DNA from: Pigoraptor vietnamica | Lineage: Eukaryota > Opisthokonta > Filasterea | Assembly: GCA_943704525.1 (NCBI GenBank) | Contig: CALSCQ010000718.1 | Coordinates: 1 to 37,469, forward strand | Direction: 5' to 3' | DNA: 37,469 nt | Shown here: piece after piece, positions 11,215-20,344 of the stretch | How the letters are laid out: every line of letters starts with the position of its first letter | Numbering within the stretch: position 1 is the first letter of the stretch | Notes under the pieces: model-generated | The model's database searches: none | Seen by the model: only the letters and a program-made list of their open reading frames with translations | What the model was told of the DNA's origin: nothing | Program-made: the position numbers and the translations under genes

Positions 11215-11460
11215 GCAGCGCGCGTGGGCTGTCGTCAGTGGGCAGCAAAGTAAAGCGATTTTGTGTGCTGGGTCAGCCAAGGGCTGGGCATTTGAGGGGG
11301 ATGGCGTGTAATGGTCTGAGGGTGCGTGAGTCCTCTGACTCGCGGAGTCATTCACTGAGGAACACTCGCTGCAAATCGAAAAATGTGACTCACAGAGATC
11401 ACTCTTGCCAATGGCTGTGATACGTTGTGACCCGGCTTCGACGAGTGTGTTATATGTTCA
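11215..11460. other. Intergenic spacer between convergent genes
   Basis: This holds the 3' end of the lyase gene. AAAGTAAAG lies about 30 bp after the stop, but there is no perfect AATAAA. I see no other feature. It may end at 11460 if the downstream (-) gene uses the extra 3' exon described for the F-box/armadillo gene. Confidence 0.4.
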
Positions 11461-11596
11461 CTAGTCAGTTATCAAACGGCCAACAATTGAATAGAGTATT
11501 TGAGCCGGGCGTCTCGACTGAGACACAGTCCCCAGGCGTGGTTCCATTGGCCACGAGCATGGCTTCAGATCCTGACCACAGTATACACGTCAGTAA

Positions 11597-11602
11597 CACA
11601 CA

Positions 11603-11636
<34 letters not shown>

Positions 11637-11656
11637 CTCTCTCTCTCTCTCTCTCT
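11597..11656. repeat. Compound (CA)n(CT)n microsatellite
   Basis: About 34 bp of CA repeat runs directly into about 24 bp of CT repeat. It lies either in the 3' flank or in a last intron of the (-) gene whose long exon ends near 11779. Confidence 0.95.
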
Positions 11657-11778
11657 GCCCCGCTCTCTCTCTGGCCGATCCATCACAGCCCCGCAATACA
11701 CCGGACTTTGAGAACAGTATTTAATCGGGAATCAGTCGATGTAGCCGCAGCGCCGCCCGCTGGCCGTGCCAATTTTCC

Positions 11779-14700
11779 TCAAGCACTCACGCACTCAAAC
11801 GCCAACTCCCTCTCGAGATTGTCCAGCGCAGCGAGCGCCGCCACGCACACGCGGTCCGACGCAAGCGCTTCTCCGGAGGTGTTCTCTGCTTCCCCGAGTA
11901 ACAGCCGGCGGAGCACGCACACTGCGTGGGGAACGTCCTCGACGACAGCAGCGCGCAGCGCCCGGTCCAACGCACAGAGCGCAAAGACAACCATGGCACC
12001 AATCTGGAAGGCGCGGTCGCGCGCCCCTCTCGCTTCTCTCGCGAACATCAACCCGCCCCTCGCGACGGCCGTCAACACGGCGTGCGCAATACGAGCGCCA
12101 CAACTATTTCGTGCGTCGAGGACAATCTCCTCTGCAACCACGTCGCTGCGATTCTCATCTGCCGCGGCCGCCGCAGCGCACGCAAGCAGCTCTGCACTCG
12201 CGCGCACAGCATCAAAGCCCTCCGTTCCAGCAAAGGACGCGATGGCGCCGTAAATCGTATGCGTCGCTTCCGAAGCCCGCGTTTTCGCGCGAGATGCGAT
12301 CGAAGAGTCAATTGAACTCATTTCCATGCGCGGCAGCTTGAGCGGCGCGCCTTCTTCCGCAGGAGAAACGAGCCCCAACTCCAGCACGGCCAACGCGCAC
12401 GCGACTGCCGGTGCCACTGCGCCGCCCTGGCCCACGCGGCACATTTTGCGCAGGAGTGTCGCGGCAAGGTGTGCAATCTCCTTTTGGCATGCCGCCATTG
12501 CGGGACTCCACAGCACAGCCGTATCGAGACATGCAACGCAGTCCCACAGTGCAGCGTCGCGGCCGTTGTCGAGGCCGCCGTGATCCGTGGCGGTGCGCAG
12601 ATCCATGGCGAGCGCGACCAAAGACATCCGCTGTCGTCCCAAGTCCATTGGCCCGTCCGGGCAACGATCGGACACGGCATATCGACGTGTGTCAAACAGC
12701 TGCAACCGTCCGCTCGAGAGCGCACTCCGCACAACTGCCAGCAAGAGCGGAAACCCGCCAGTCGCCAACATCTGGCTCAGCCCGCCGTGCGCAAGCGCAG
12801 ACTCGTGAACAAGGTGCATAGCAGACACCTTCAGCGCAAGCGGCACCGGCATGCCGTCAATAAACAGATATCCGGGCGCACACACCACAGCCGGCGTCGC
12901 CAAATTGGGGTCCAACCGGTGGCGCTGTATCGCCTGCTCAAAATTATGGCTCGCGTTGTCGTCGTTGTCCCCTGGAAAAGGCGCGAATCCCGCGAGAAGC
13001 AGTTCCACCAACGGAATGATCAACATGGTGAGCCGGCGGCTGCCCTCTGTCGGGTGGCCCCAGTCCCATACGCTGTGCCCACCCTCCACAGTAAAGTCTT
13101 GCACATTGCCCTCGCCCTCAGATGCCCACCAGAAGACCCGCTTCGCCACGTCAAACATCAGCTCGGCCGAAAAAAGCGCCGGGCCATCGTTCGAATCGCA
13201 AGCGTGTCGCGCAAGCCTTCCCAGTGGGCGAAGCCAATCAAAATTCGACGAACGGCTGAAGGGGACTGCAAGCGCGGCGGCCGCACGGTCCAGCAGAAAT
13301 TCCAAGGCACCCGCGTCGAGGAGCTTCGTCGCACAAAAGCGGTCGGAATTCGCCAGCGCCACTACGAGGTTCATTGATTGCGTGGCGGGACAGATGCGCC
13401 GCGCAAGCGCCAAAGCCGCGCCGATGGCAGGCGATATCCACGCACGATCGCTGGGAGAAGATACGCGGCTGCGTCGAGCACGGGATGCGACTGTTTCGTT
13501 CGCAGCCCAAGCCAGCACGTCGACAGCGGGCTGAAGAACGGCGACGTCGTCAGGCCACGAACGGACGGCGTCGACGGCGGCCGCGATCACCTCAGAGTTT
13601 ACGCCATCCCAGGCGAATGCTCCGTCAGCACACAATTTGAATACCGCCGAGAGCAGCGCGCACGCAAACTCCGGCGACATGCCTCCGCTTGCCCGACGCG
13701 CGCCCCACATTTCCAGAAAGCGGCGCGTCACGTCCGCTACCCAAGAACGACCCCTGAACGACGAGGCCATCCGCCCGAGCGACTTACACCCGTCGCGCAC
13801 CACAGCCTCGTCCCCCGGGAATGCCGCCATAGCGTCAAGAATCGCATTCGCGAGACCCTCGTCCGCAATTTGGTTGTTTTCGACGCCAAGTCGCCACCGA
13901 CCGAACGCCAGCGCCGCGCAACCCCGCCGCTGCACGCGCATGTCTGCATGGGCAGCGCCCATCATCTTGGCCACGGCAGGCAGCAGGCCGAAACACGACC
14001 TGTTCGAGTCACAGCGCACAGTCACGTACGGCACTCCGACAAGCGGCGACAAGTCCGCCGCACTGTTGCGTGTCTGATGGACGTCGACAATGACTTCAGT
14101 CAAGTGGCGGGCCCAGCTCCAATCCGAGCCATTCAGCGGCAGACGCACACGGTCCATCCCCACCGCCACCCTGCCGAGGCCGTCAAGCACAGTTCCCCCG
14201 ACGACCCCTTCATCGCGAACAGAGAGCCACCGAACCGATACGCCAGAGAGATCGAAGGCAACCAGCCGGACGCCCGCACGGCCGACGGCGAAATTCTGGA
14301 AGAGGATGGGGTTCGTGTCGGGATTATCTCCAGGGACGGCGTCTTCAGCGCGGGGCGCCGTCCCCGGCACGCCCATGCGAGCGCACGAAAGCACGAGCGA
14401 GTGGATGCGCCCGCCCTCCGGCAGCGGGGAGATTGTTACGTGGCTGAGCACAAGCGTGTGCACCTGGCCAACGAACAGGGCCGACACGTCCGTAATGCAA
14501 TCGCATCGCTCGATCGAGACTGTATGCACTTTCGACAAGACAGACAGGTCTTCAACGAGCGTGCACTGGTCCAAAACCACGGCGCGAACATGCCCGAGCC
14601 CCGAGACCGACTTGAGCGCACCGCAACGCCGAAGTTCCGCCCGATGCAGGGAAGGAATGCGGGGCATGTTGACGACGGCGCCGCAACCAAGCAGCGCGAG

Positions 14701-15249
14701 CTTACGGAGCGACGCAAATTCCGCAAGGCACGACAGGTCGGACACCGCGCACTCCACCAACACGAGCGTGTTCACGGCACACAGCGGCGCCACACTCCGC
14801 ACAAGCGTCCTCGCATTGACGACGTCGACGCGGTGGAAGCCATTCGCAAGCGCCAGTTCAAACACGGCCGCCGACAGGGGAACAAACGGCTCGCGCGCGC
14901 CGCACTTCACGCACTCGCTCGTGTGCGTGAATCCCTCCGACACGGGGGCCGTGCAGAGGCGCCTGTTCGCCTTGACGGTGCAGCAGTCCTCAAGGACGAC
15001 ATGGATGGGCAGCGGAACGAGCGGACCCTCGAGGAGAGTGGCGCGCACACGGGCGCAGAAGGCGGCGTCGGTGGCCATCGCACGCACAACGTTGCGCTTG
15101 AGGCAAACGACAAACTCTTCCGGCCACAGGGAAACGGCGGCGCGGCGCAGCCCCCCAGACACGCGCGCGAGTGAGCGGCAGTCGGCAGCGGACACGAATC
15201 GCCCGATGACGCCGAGGACATCCACGGGCATATCGAACAGGGTCGCCAT
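11779..15249 (-). CDS. Large F-box / LRR / armadillo-like repeat protein
   Basis: A single 1156-aa open frame runs from ATG 15249 to TGA 11779. Residues 1-45 are an F-box (FDMPVDVLGVIGRFV, then RSLARVSGGLRRA). About 110-330 is an irregular LRR stretch with VHTV/VHTL units (KVHTVSIERCDCITDVSALF), related to the gene at 6333-7529. From about 440 to the end the sequence is rich in Ala/Leu helices typical of ARM/HEAT solenoids (e.g. VQRRGCAALAFGRWRLG, EAVVRDGCKSLGRMA). The likely role is a substrate-recruiting SCF subunit with two solenoid modules; the substrate is unknown. The frame ends in a strong donor (TGC|GTGAGT at the codons before the TGA). A last exon may therefore replace the final three codons: acceptor CAG before 11571, open in phase to TAG 11461-11463. 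Upstream in-frame sequence has no better ATG. Confidence 0.8.
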   Translation of the reverse strand: MATLFDMPVDVLGVIGRFVSAADCRSLARVSGGLRRAAVSLWPEEFVVCLKRNVVRAMATDAAFCARVRATLLEGPLVPLPIHVVLEDCCTVKANRRLCTAPVSEGFTHTSECVKCGAREPFVPLSAAVFELALANGFHRVDVVNARTLVRSVAPLCAVNTLVLVECAVSDLSCLAEFASLRKLALLGCGAVVNMPRIPSLHRAELRRCGALKSVSGLGHVRAVVLDQCTLVEDLSVLSKVHTVSIERCDCITDVSALFVGQVHTLVLSHVTISPLPEGGRIHSLVLSCARMGVPGTAPRAEDAVPGDNPDTNPILFQNFAVGRAGVRLVAFDLSGVSVRWLSVRDEGVVGGTVLDGLGRVAVGMDRVRLPLNGSDWSWARHLTEVIVDVHQTRNSAADLSPLVGVPYVTVRCDSNRSCFGLLPAVAKMMGAAHADMRVQRRGCAALAFGRWRLGVENNQIADEGLANAILDAMAAFPGDEAVVRDGCKSLGRMASSFRGRSWVADVTRRFLEMWGARRASGGMSPEFACALLSAVFKLCADGAFAWDGVNSEVIAAAVDAVRSWPDDVAVLQPAVDVLAWAANETVASRARRSRVSSPSDRAWISPAIGAALALARRICPATQSMNLVVALANSDRFCATKLLDAGALEFLLDRAAAALAVPFSRSSNFDWLRPLGRLARHACDSNDGPALFSAELMFDVAKRVFWWASEGEGNVQDFTVEGGHSVWDWGHPTEGSRRLTMLIIPLVELLLAGFAPFPGDNDDNASHNFEQAIQRHRLDPNLATPAVVCAPGYLFIDGMPVPLALKVSAMHLVHESALAHGGLSQMLATGGFPLLLAVVRSALSSGRLQLFDTRRYAVSDRCPDGPMDLGRQRMSLVALAMDLRTATDHGGLDNGRDAALWDCVACLDTAVLWSPAMAACQKEIAHLAATLLRKMCRVGQGGAVAPAVACALAVLELGLVSPAEEGAPLKLPRMEMSSIDSSIASRAKTRASEATHTIYGAIASFAGTEGFDAVRASAELLACAAAAAADENRSDVVAEEIVLDARNSCGARIAHAVLTAVARGGLMFAREARGARDRAFQIGAMVVFALCALDRALRAAVVEDVPHAVCVLRRLLLGEAENTSGEALASDRVCVAALAALDNLERELAFECVSA

Positions 15250-15250
15250 T

Positions 15251-15352
15251 GCACGCCGCAGATAACACAACGGCCCCCTTGCCCAAAGCAGTCGAACCGA
15301 CGCGTTCCGTGTGAAAGACAGGGCACTCCGCAGACAACACAACGACCCCCTG
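15251..15352. repeat. Pair of 30-bp direct repeats upstream of the F-box/ARM gene
   Basis: 15251-15280 and 15323-15352 match at about 26 of 30 positions (core GCAGAtAACACAACGgCCCC, lower case varying), 72 bp apart. They sit immediately 5' of the ATG at 15249, in the leader or promoter. They may be duplicated regulatory sites or a short tandem duplication. Confidence 0.7.
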
Positions 15353-15543
15353 CTCAACGGAGTGTGTGAAGAAGGGCTGATTAACCCCACACCTTCGCAC
15401 GTCACACGGACGTCACGTTTGTCTAAGCCTAATTCACAAACGCGACAACGCGACAACGCGACGCGTGCGCGGCCTTTATCCGCGTGATCCGTCCCGCAGT
15501 CCTCGCCCCTGCCCGGCCGCCACCTTGTCACCGACCTTGCCAG

Positions 15544-17411
15544 ATGTCCATTGTGTATATTGGGGCGGCGCTGGCCTTAATCGGCTTGTGGCGCATCTGG
15601 GGGCAAGGCGAGGCGGGGCCGACGCCCTCAAGGACTCAGGCTTGGAGGCCCGCTGACTATGCATCCTCGGCGTACCGGAGCGCCGCCGCCGCTCCCGCCG
15701 TGGGTGTGCGACCATCGACCAACTATGCCACCACCGGCTATCAATCCGGCACACCAGCCGCCCAATCGCCACCCTCCTCTTACGCAGCAACCGCTGCCGC
15801 CCCGGTCGCCGCCCGCGCTCCCCCCGCTGCCAAGCCCCCTGCCGCCAAGCAGGCGCGTGCGGCGGGCCACGGGCAGCGGCGCCGCGGCGGGCAGCTTCCC
15901 GATGCGCCGGTGGCCGACGAGGGCACCTGGGTGCCGCTGGCGTCGTTTCCGCCGCGGCAAAGGAAGAGCTTTGGCTGCGGCACGAAGGAGGTGGGCATCT
16001 ACTCGCAGGTCAAGGACTGTTTCGCGCCCCTGCACGCGGCATGCTACTACTTTGCCGGCGTCGCCATGATCCGCCTTCTGCTGGACTTTGGCGCGGACGC
16101 AAACGCGCGCTCGAAAGAAGGCAAACGCCAGCCATGTATTTGGCGGGGCGGAAAAAAAGCGAGCGCGCGCCCGTCCGCTCTGACTGGGCCCTGTCCCGGA
16201 TCCAGAGGACGTGTGTGCCGTTGTTACTGACCCAGGCGCGGGCGACGAGGGTTCGGGGCTATCAGGCGGACGCGGCGCTGAGGGCTCGCGGCGAAATCTC
16301 TGCCGCGATAGGGAACGCGGCGCCAATTTGGGGGCTCGCGACCCCATTTCACGACGGGTTCTCTAATCGGCCGCTCGCCAGCATGCGCGATTTCATTGAG
16401 AGCGCGTACTCGAAACTGCTTGCGGACTTCCTGTCGTCGCACGGTAACATCACGACCTATCCGAAAATGATGGCTGTAACAGCGGCGACGTCGCTCGAGG
16501 ACCAGGAGGCGATGCTGCGCGAGCACGAGGAACGCGGCTTCAAGTCGCCGGCGATGGACGCGCTCTTGAAAGTGGTGGGCACGCAGACGCAGATGCCGGC
16601 GGACTTCCGGCCCCTCGGGACGCAGCACTACAACGCGCTGCTGATGCTCGCGTAAGAGGGCGCCGTGAAGCACGTGTTCAAGCACCTCAAGTTCCACGGG
16701 CGAAGCTACATGGAGGTGCTGCGGAGCCTGGGGGAGCTTCCGGCGCAAAGCACGGACGTCGAGGGCGTTCCCGTGCGCCGGCTGGGGTTTTCGGTGGCGG
16801 GGGACGACGTCGTCGTGCGCAAGATGCTCGAGGCAAAGCACTCGCCGACGCCGTATCCGCTGCGGCCGCCGCACGTGCGACTGGTGGACACGCCCGCGTT
16901 TCACACGATGGATCTTATGTACAAACCGGTGCCTGGGACTGTGGCGGACATGGTGCGCGGGTCCACGTTCGACACGGTCACGTGCCACGTAATCTCGGTG
17001 TCGTCGAATGCTTACTTGCCCGGCAAGGTACAGACGACCATGTCGTTTCTCGGCGAGACTCGTCAGGTGACTTTGACGTCGCAAGCTGAGGATCACGTGC
17101 TCGTGATGGTGATGCTCAACGGCGTGTCGACCACGAAGAGCGACTTCGGCACGTACAAGGCGAACAAGGGCGCGAAGGAGTGCTCGTCGGCGCAAGCGAA
17201 AGCACGACTTTCCAAGACGAGGGTTACCGCACAGCGAACATCTCTCGCGTCGCGCGTGCGCCGACGGTGGAAGCGCTGGCGAAAGTGTGCGAGGCCATGG
17301 CGGCGATAGTGAGTTCGAATCCGCTCCGCAACACCACGTTGACAAACGGATGGCGAGTTCGCGGCGGTGCTCGAGAAGCACTTCACTCTTGTCGCAGGCG
17401 TGCAGTGGTGA
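15544..17411 (+). pseudogene. Broken ankyrin-type gene with N-terminal hydrophobic anchor
   Basis: ATG 15544 opens a frame with a hydrophobic start (MSIVYIGAALALIGLW), a Pro/Ala-rich linker and an ankyrin-like unit at about 16020-16110 (APLHAACYYF, IRLLLDFGADANARS). The sense then moves to another frame at about 16115-16125 (QTPAMYLAGRKKS...). It meets an in-frame TAA at 16653-16655, continues in the same frame (EGAVKHVFKHLKFHG...), shifts again near 17175 (GASESTTFQDEGYR) and again near 17345, ending DGEFAAVLEKHFTLVAGVQW with TGA at 17409-17411. Coding character persists throughout, so four lesions in one former gene is the simplest reading. Introns with unusual borders or sequence errors could explain one or two of them, hardly all four. 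Beyond the ankyrin-like unit the family is not recognised. Confidence 0.65.
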
Positions 17412-17464
17412 ACGAATGTCAAAGTGAAAATGGTGCCGGACTGCACTTTAAATTACTACAGTAC

Positions 17465-18314
17465 TTGTGTGCGATGTGCGCTCGTGTGCGATGCGCTCGT
17501 GTGCGATGTGCGCTCGTGTTTGGGATGTGCGTTCGTGTGGGATGCGCGTTCGTGTGGGATGCGCGCTCGTGTGCGATGTGCGCTCGTGTTTGGGATGTGC
17601 GTTCGTGTGGGATGTGCGCCCGTGAGCAATGTGCGCCCGTGTGCGATGTGCGCCCGTGTGCGATGTGCGCCCGTGTGCGATGTGCGCTTATGTGCGATGT
17701 GCGCTTCGGCTTGATGTGTGCTCGTGTGCGATGTGCGTTCGTGTTTGGGATGTGCGTTCGTATTTGGATGTGCGTCCGTGTTGGATGTGCGCTCGCGTGC
17801 GATATACTTGTGTATGTGCCATCGTGTGCGATGTCAGTGCGCTCGTGTTTGGGATGTGCGTTCGTGTGGGATGTGCGCCCGTGAGCGATGTGCACCCGTG
17901 AGCGATGTGCGCTCGTGTGCGATGTGCGCCCGTGAGCGATGTGCGGTCGTAATTGGGATGTGCGTTCGTGTTTGTGATGTGCGTTCGTGTTCAGAATGTG
18001 CGTTCGTATTTGGGATGTGCGTCCGTGTTGAATGCGCTCGCGTGCAATATACTTGTGTGCGATGTGCGCTCGTGTGCAATGTGCCATCGTGTGCGATGTG
18101 CGCTCGTGTTTTTGGGATGTGCGTTCGTGTGGGATGTGCCGTGAGCGATGTGCGATGTGCGCTCGTGTGCGATGTGCGCCCGTGAGCGATGTGCGGTCGT
18201 GTTTGGGATGTGCGTTCGTATTTGGGATGTGCGTCCGTGTTGAATGTGCGCTCGCGTGCGATATACTTGTGTGCGATGTGCGCTCGTGTGCGATGTGCGC
18301 CCGTGAGCGACGTG
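17465..18314. repeat. Minisatellite of about 17-bp units with higher-order structure
   Basis: About 850 bp of diverged tandem units based on GATGTGCGCTCGTGTGC, with variants containing TTTGGGATGTGCGTTCGTG and CGTGAGC. A longer module marked by the octamer ATATACTT recurs at 17802, 18047 and 18261, with a partial copy near 17459. Blocks of units were therefore duplicated together, with spacings of about 245 and 214 bp. The array lacks stops in several frames, giving spurious Cys- or His-rich ORFs on both strands. Confidence 0.93.
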
Positions 18315-18433
18315 CTTCATAAGGCACTTGCGTTTTTTTACTGTGTAACATACTTTTGAGAATGACACAGTGACCAATCAGCCGCTGTCCAACGTACACA
18401 ACTATGTTTCCCATACCACTCAGTTCATTGTAA

Positions 18434-18595
18434 AGCCTCAACACAGAAAAGAACAGCCGCATTGAGTACGCCAGCCTCGTCCAGACTGGCACGACAGGAT
18501 ACGCCGCGAATGATGTGCCCTATGGGACGCCGAATGGAGAAAATGGCCGGCTTAGGGACCGTGCCTTTGAACAACGACGTCCCAATGACAATTAA
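18434..18595 (+). other. Short coding-like open frame, possible exon or remnant
   Basis: Between TAA 18431-18433 and TAA 18593-18595 one frame reads a well-composed peptide (EKNSRIEYASLVQTGTTGY, then NDVPYGTPNGENGRLRD). A CAG at 18442-18444 could be an acceptor. There is no ATG, so it would be a terminal exon or a decayed fragment. I do not recognise it. It lies just right of the minisatellite. Confidence 0.3.
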
Positions 18596-18854
18596 GAACG
18601 TACGCTCGGCCGCTCTCCGCTCTCACGTCTCTCCAGTTGGCCTTGAACGGCCCCGAGGGCCACCGCAACGCCGATCGGTAGGATGCAGCTGAGCCGGTTG
18701 TCGGTTCGCGCCCTGCCACCAACTTACGACACGTGAAACAGTGGGCCACAGCCCGAGACCGCAACGCTGAAAAGGGCCGGCCGCCGGTTTCCAAAAACAT
18801 ACAGAACTAGGCAAACAAGCCAGACCGGCCACCCCAGTACCCCTGGGCCACCCG

Positions 18855-20141
18855 TTACGGTGACCACCACTCAATGTCAAGTCTCTGAAAGACGTCCGCC
18901 AAAAAAATGCCTTGCGCCCAAGTCACCTCATCGCCGCGCACGTGCATTGCGATGGGTCGGTTAGTTCTAGAACATCGCCAGAGTGCCCCGCAGTCCCCGT
19001 CGACAGTAAATCTCCGTGACATGTCCTCCTTCCCAACATCACGAAGAATTTGGACGACGCGCGCACGATCGGCATTTTCGAAGGCGAATTCTTCCAAAAA
19101 GCCAAAACGGAATTGCGGACCTCGCTCCGTACACACGGTGAGGTGCACCTTCAAACACCTGACATTGCATTCCGCGAAGGCCATACAGGGCAGCTCAGGC
19201 GACACCACACTCGAAGCCATCAATGTGCCGGGAGACTGGGCATGATGCTGACGCATTAGAAATGCACACGCATCGATGCGGACTAACGCCTGAACGGTTG
19301 GTGCGTTACGAGCGCCAAAAAGCCGTCCGGAAGGAGCGTGAAAATGACCAACCGGCAAGCTTCTCGAATATTGTTCCGCACCTCTCACCAGCATATCGCA
19401 GAGATAGACGAGGCAGAGTCTGTCAGTTTGAGCAGACTGAAGCAGCGGAATCGCGTGCGCGACAGTCAGCCCGTACGGGAGCCGCCGACTGTGCACACCT
19501 GTCGAACCACGGGGGACAACAAAGCCCCCGCACTGCACAACACGGACCACATTACCACTGTCGCGCGTAAAAATACGAAACGGAGGCGCGACTGCTCTTG
19601 CCACCCGGTCACCTGCACATGTGTAGATGTGGCGCACCCGTTGGTCAACCACGGTCACGCGCCGGCAGTCCGGCGGAGGCAACACAGTAACATGCGGGCT
19701 CCAAAAGAACTCACACGGACACAAGGCTTGGCAAGATGCGTGCGTCTGAAGGTGGCAGACTTGGCACGATAGGCGTGCACCGTCAAGGTGAATCTCTTCG
19801 AGACAAGTAAAGCACAAACGAGCATTATTCCGAGTAACACTAGTGTGGGCATCCCTAATGTTGCTCCGCAAAGCGATAAATGCCAAGAGAGCATCCCGGG
19901 TGCCAGCCCCAGCAGGAAATTCGGGACAGGCTGTTGGCGTCCCAGCGTAAGCTGCGATAATTTCGATGTGGCGACAAGACGGCACGTCTCGAGAGAGGTT
20001 GATCGCTTGGCACGAACCAGTGCCAACGGGAGAGCACGTAACGGCAGAAACCGAACTGATGGTAGTGCCAGTGACACTGGCCTGGTAGACGACAGATCCG
20101 CCCCTTACTGGGACAGTCACAGTCAGAACGCGACGCGCCAT
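18855..20141 (-). CDS. Intronless protein with zinc-finger-like Cys cluster and chymotrypsin-fold Cys-nucleophile protease signature
   Basis: A single frame of 428 aa runs from ATG 20141 to the stop at 18855. Residues 110-143 have a PHD/RING-like ligand pattern C-x2-C-x12-C-x2-C-x4-H-x2-C-x3-C-x-C. The C-terminal half shows a PA-clan (chymotrypsin-like) layout: YGLTVAHAI (His about 229), LVRIDACAFLM (Asp about 290) and DGDCGALW (Cys about 384) in place of GDSGG. Spacings of 61 and 94 residues resemble His57-Asp102-Ser195. A His-Asp-Cys triad is therefore inferred; the zinc finger would be a targeting or partner-binding module. The first ATG in frame was chosen; the in-frame TTG-led extension upstream is ignored. 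It has no introns, and its AT-richer, gene-poor neighbourhood differs from the rest of the window, suggesting a separate origin. Substrate unknown. Confidence 0.65.
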   Translation of the reverse strand: MARRVLTVTVPVRGGSVVYQASVTGTTISSVSAVTCSPVGTGSCQAINLSRDVPSCRHIEIIAAYAGTPTACPEFPAGAGTRDALLAFIALRSNIRDAHTSVTRNNARLCFTCLEEIHLDGARLSCQVCHLQTHASCQALCPCEFFWSPHVTVLPPPDCRRVTVVDQRVRHIYTCAGDRVARAVAPPFRIFTRDSGNVVRVVQCGGFVVPRGSTGVHSRRLPYGLTVAHAIPLLQSAQTDRLCLVYLCDMLVRGAEQYSRSLPVGHFHAPSGRLFGARNAPTVQALVRIDACAFLMRQHHAQSPGTLMASSVVSPELPCMAFAECNVRCLKVHLTVCTERGPQFRFGFLEEFAFENADRARVVQILRDVGKEDMSRRFTVDGDCGALWRCSRTNRPIAMHVRGDEVTWAQGIFLADVFQRLDIEWWSP

Positions 20142-20248
20142 TGCTTCCGTGGTTCTGAGATCTTCCAACTTGCAACTTCAGTTTCATATTTAAAAAACCC
20201 GCGACCCTGCTAGTGACGTCAAATGTGAGATTCCGTCATTAGAAGCGA

Positions 20249-20285
20249 GCCAATCAGAGGGTACTCCGTATCCAATTGGCCAATC
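20249..20285. promoter_or_regulatory. Cluster of three CCAAT motifs upstream of the protease-like ORF
   Basis: CCAATCAG at 20250-20257, the palindromic CCAATTGG at 20272-20279 and CCAATCAA from 20280 lie 110-145 bp upstream of the ATG at 20141. CCAATCAG also occurs in the divergent promoter at 7667 and at 18374, so it may be a general promoter element here. Confidence 0.4.
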
Positions 20286-20320
20286 AATCCAACGCAAAAA
20301 ATTAACAGATATTACGACGT

Positions 20321-20344
20321 AAAAGTGTGCACGTGCACACTTTT
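20321..20344. repeat. 24-bp perfect palindrome
   Basis: The arms AAAAGTGTGCAC and GTGCACACTTTT are exact reverse complements with no spacer. It lies about 180 bp upstream of the protease-like ORF and could be a dimeric regulator site or a cruciform-prone remnant. Confidence 0.75.

Noticed and set aside
13378-15174. 598-codon open frame on the plus strand
   Set aside because: It is antisense to the F-box/LRR/ARM coding exon, rich in Arg/His, and shows no domain. It is a GC-rich shadow.
5174-16655. Reassigned stop codons, suggested by in-frame TAG (5174, 5983) and TAA (16653) inside coding-like sequence
   Set aside because: Well-supported genes here end in TAA, TAG and TGA at the expected family positions. 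5174 falls inside a likely 48-nt intron, and 16653 lies in a gene with other breaks.
17465-18314. CRISPR-like array
   Set aside because: The units are contiguous and diverged with no unique spacers, and the genome is eukaryotic.
17180-18500. Long Cys-rich (+) and His/Arg-rich (-) open frames
   Set aside because: They are translations of the 17-bp minisatellite. The repeat lacks stop codons, so frames stay open on both strands without being genes.
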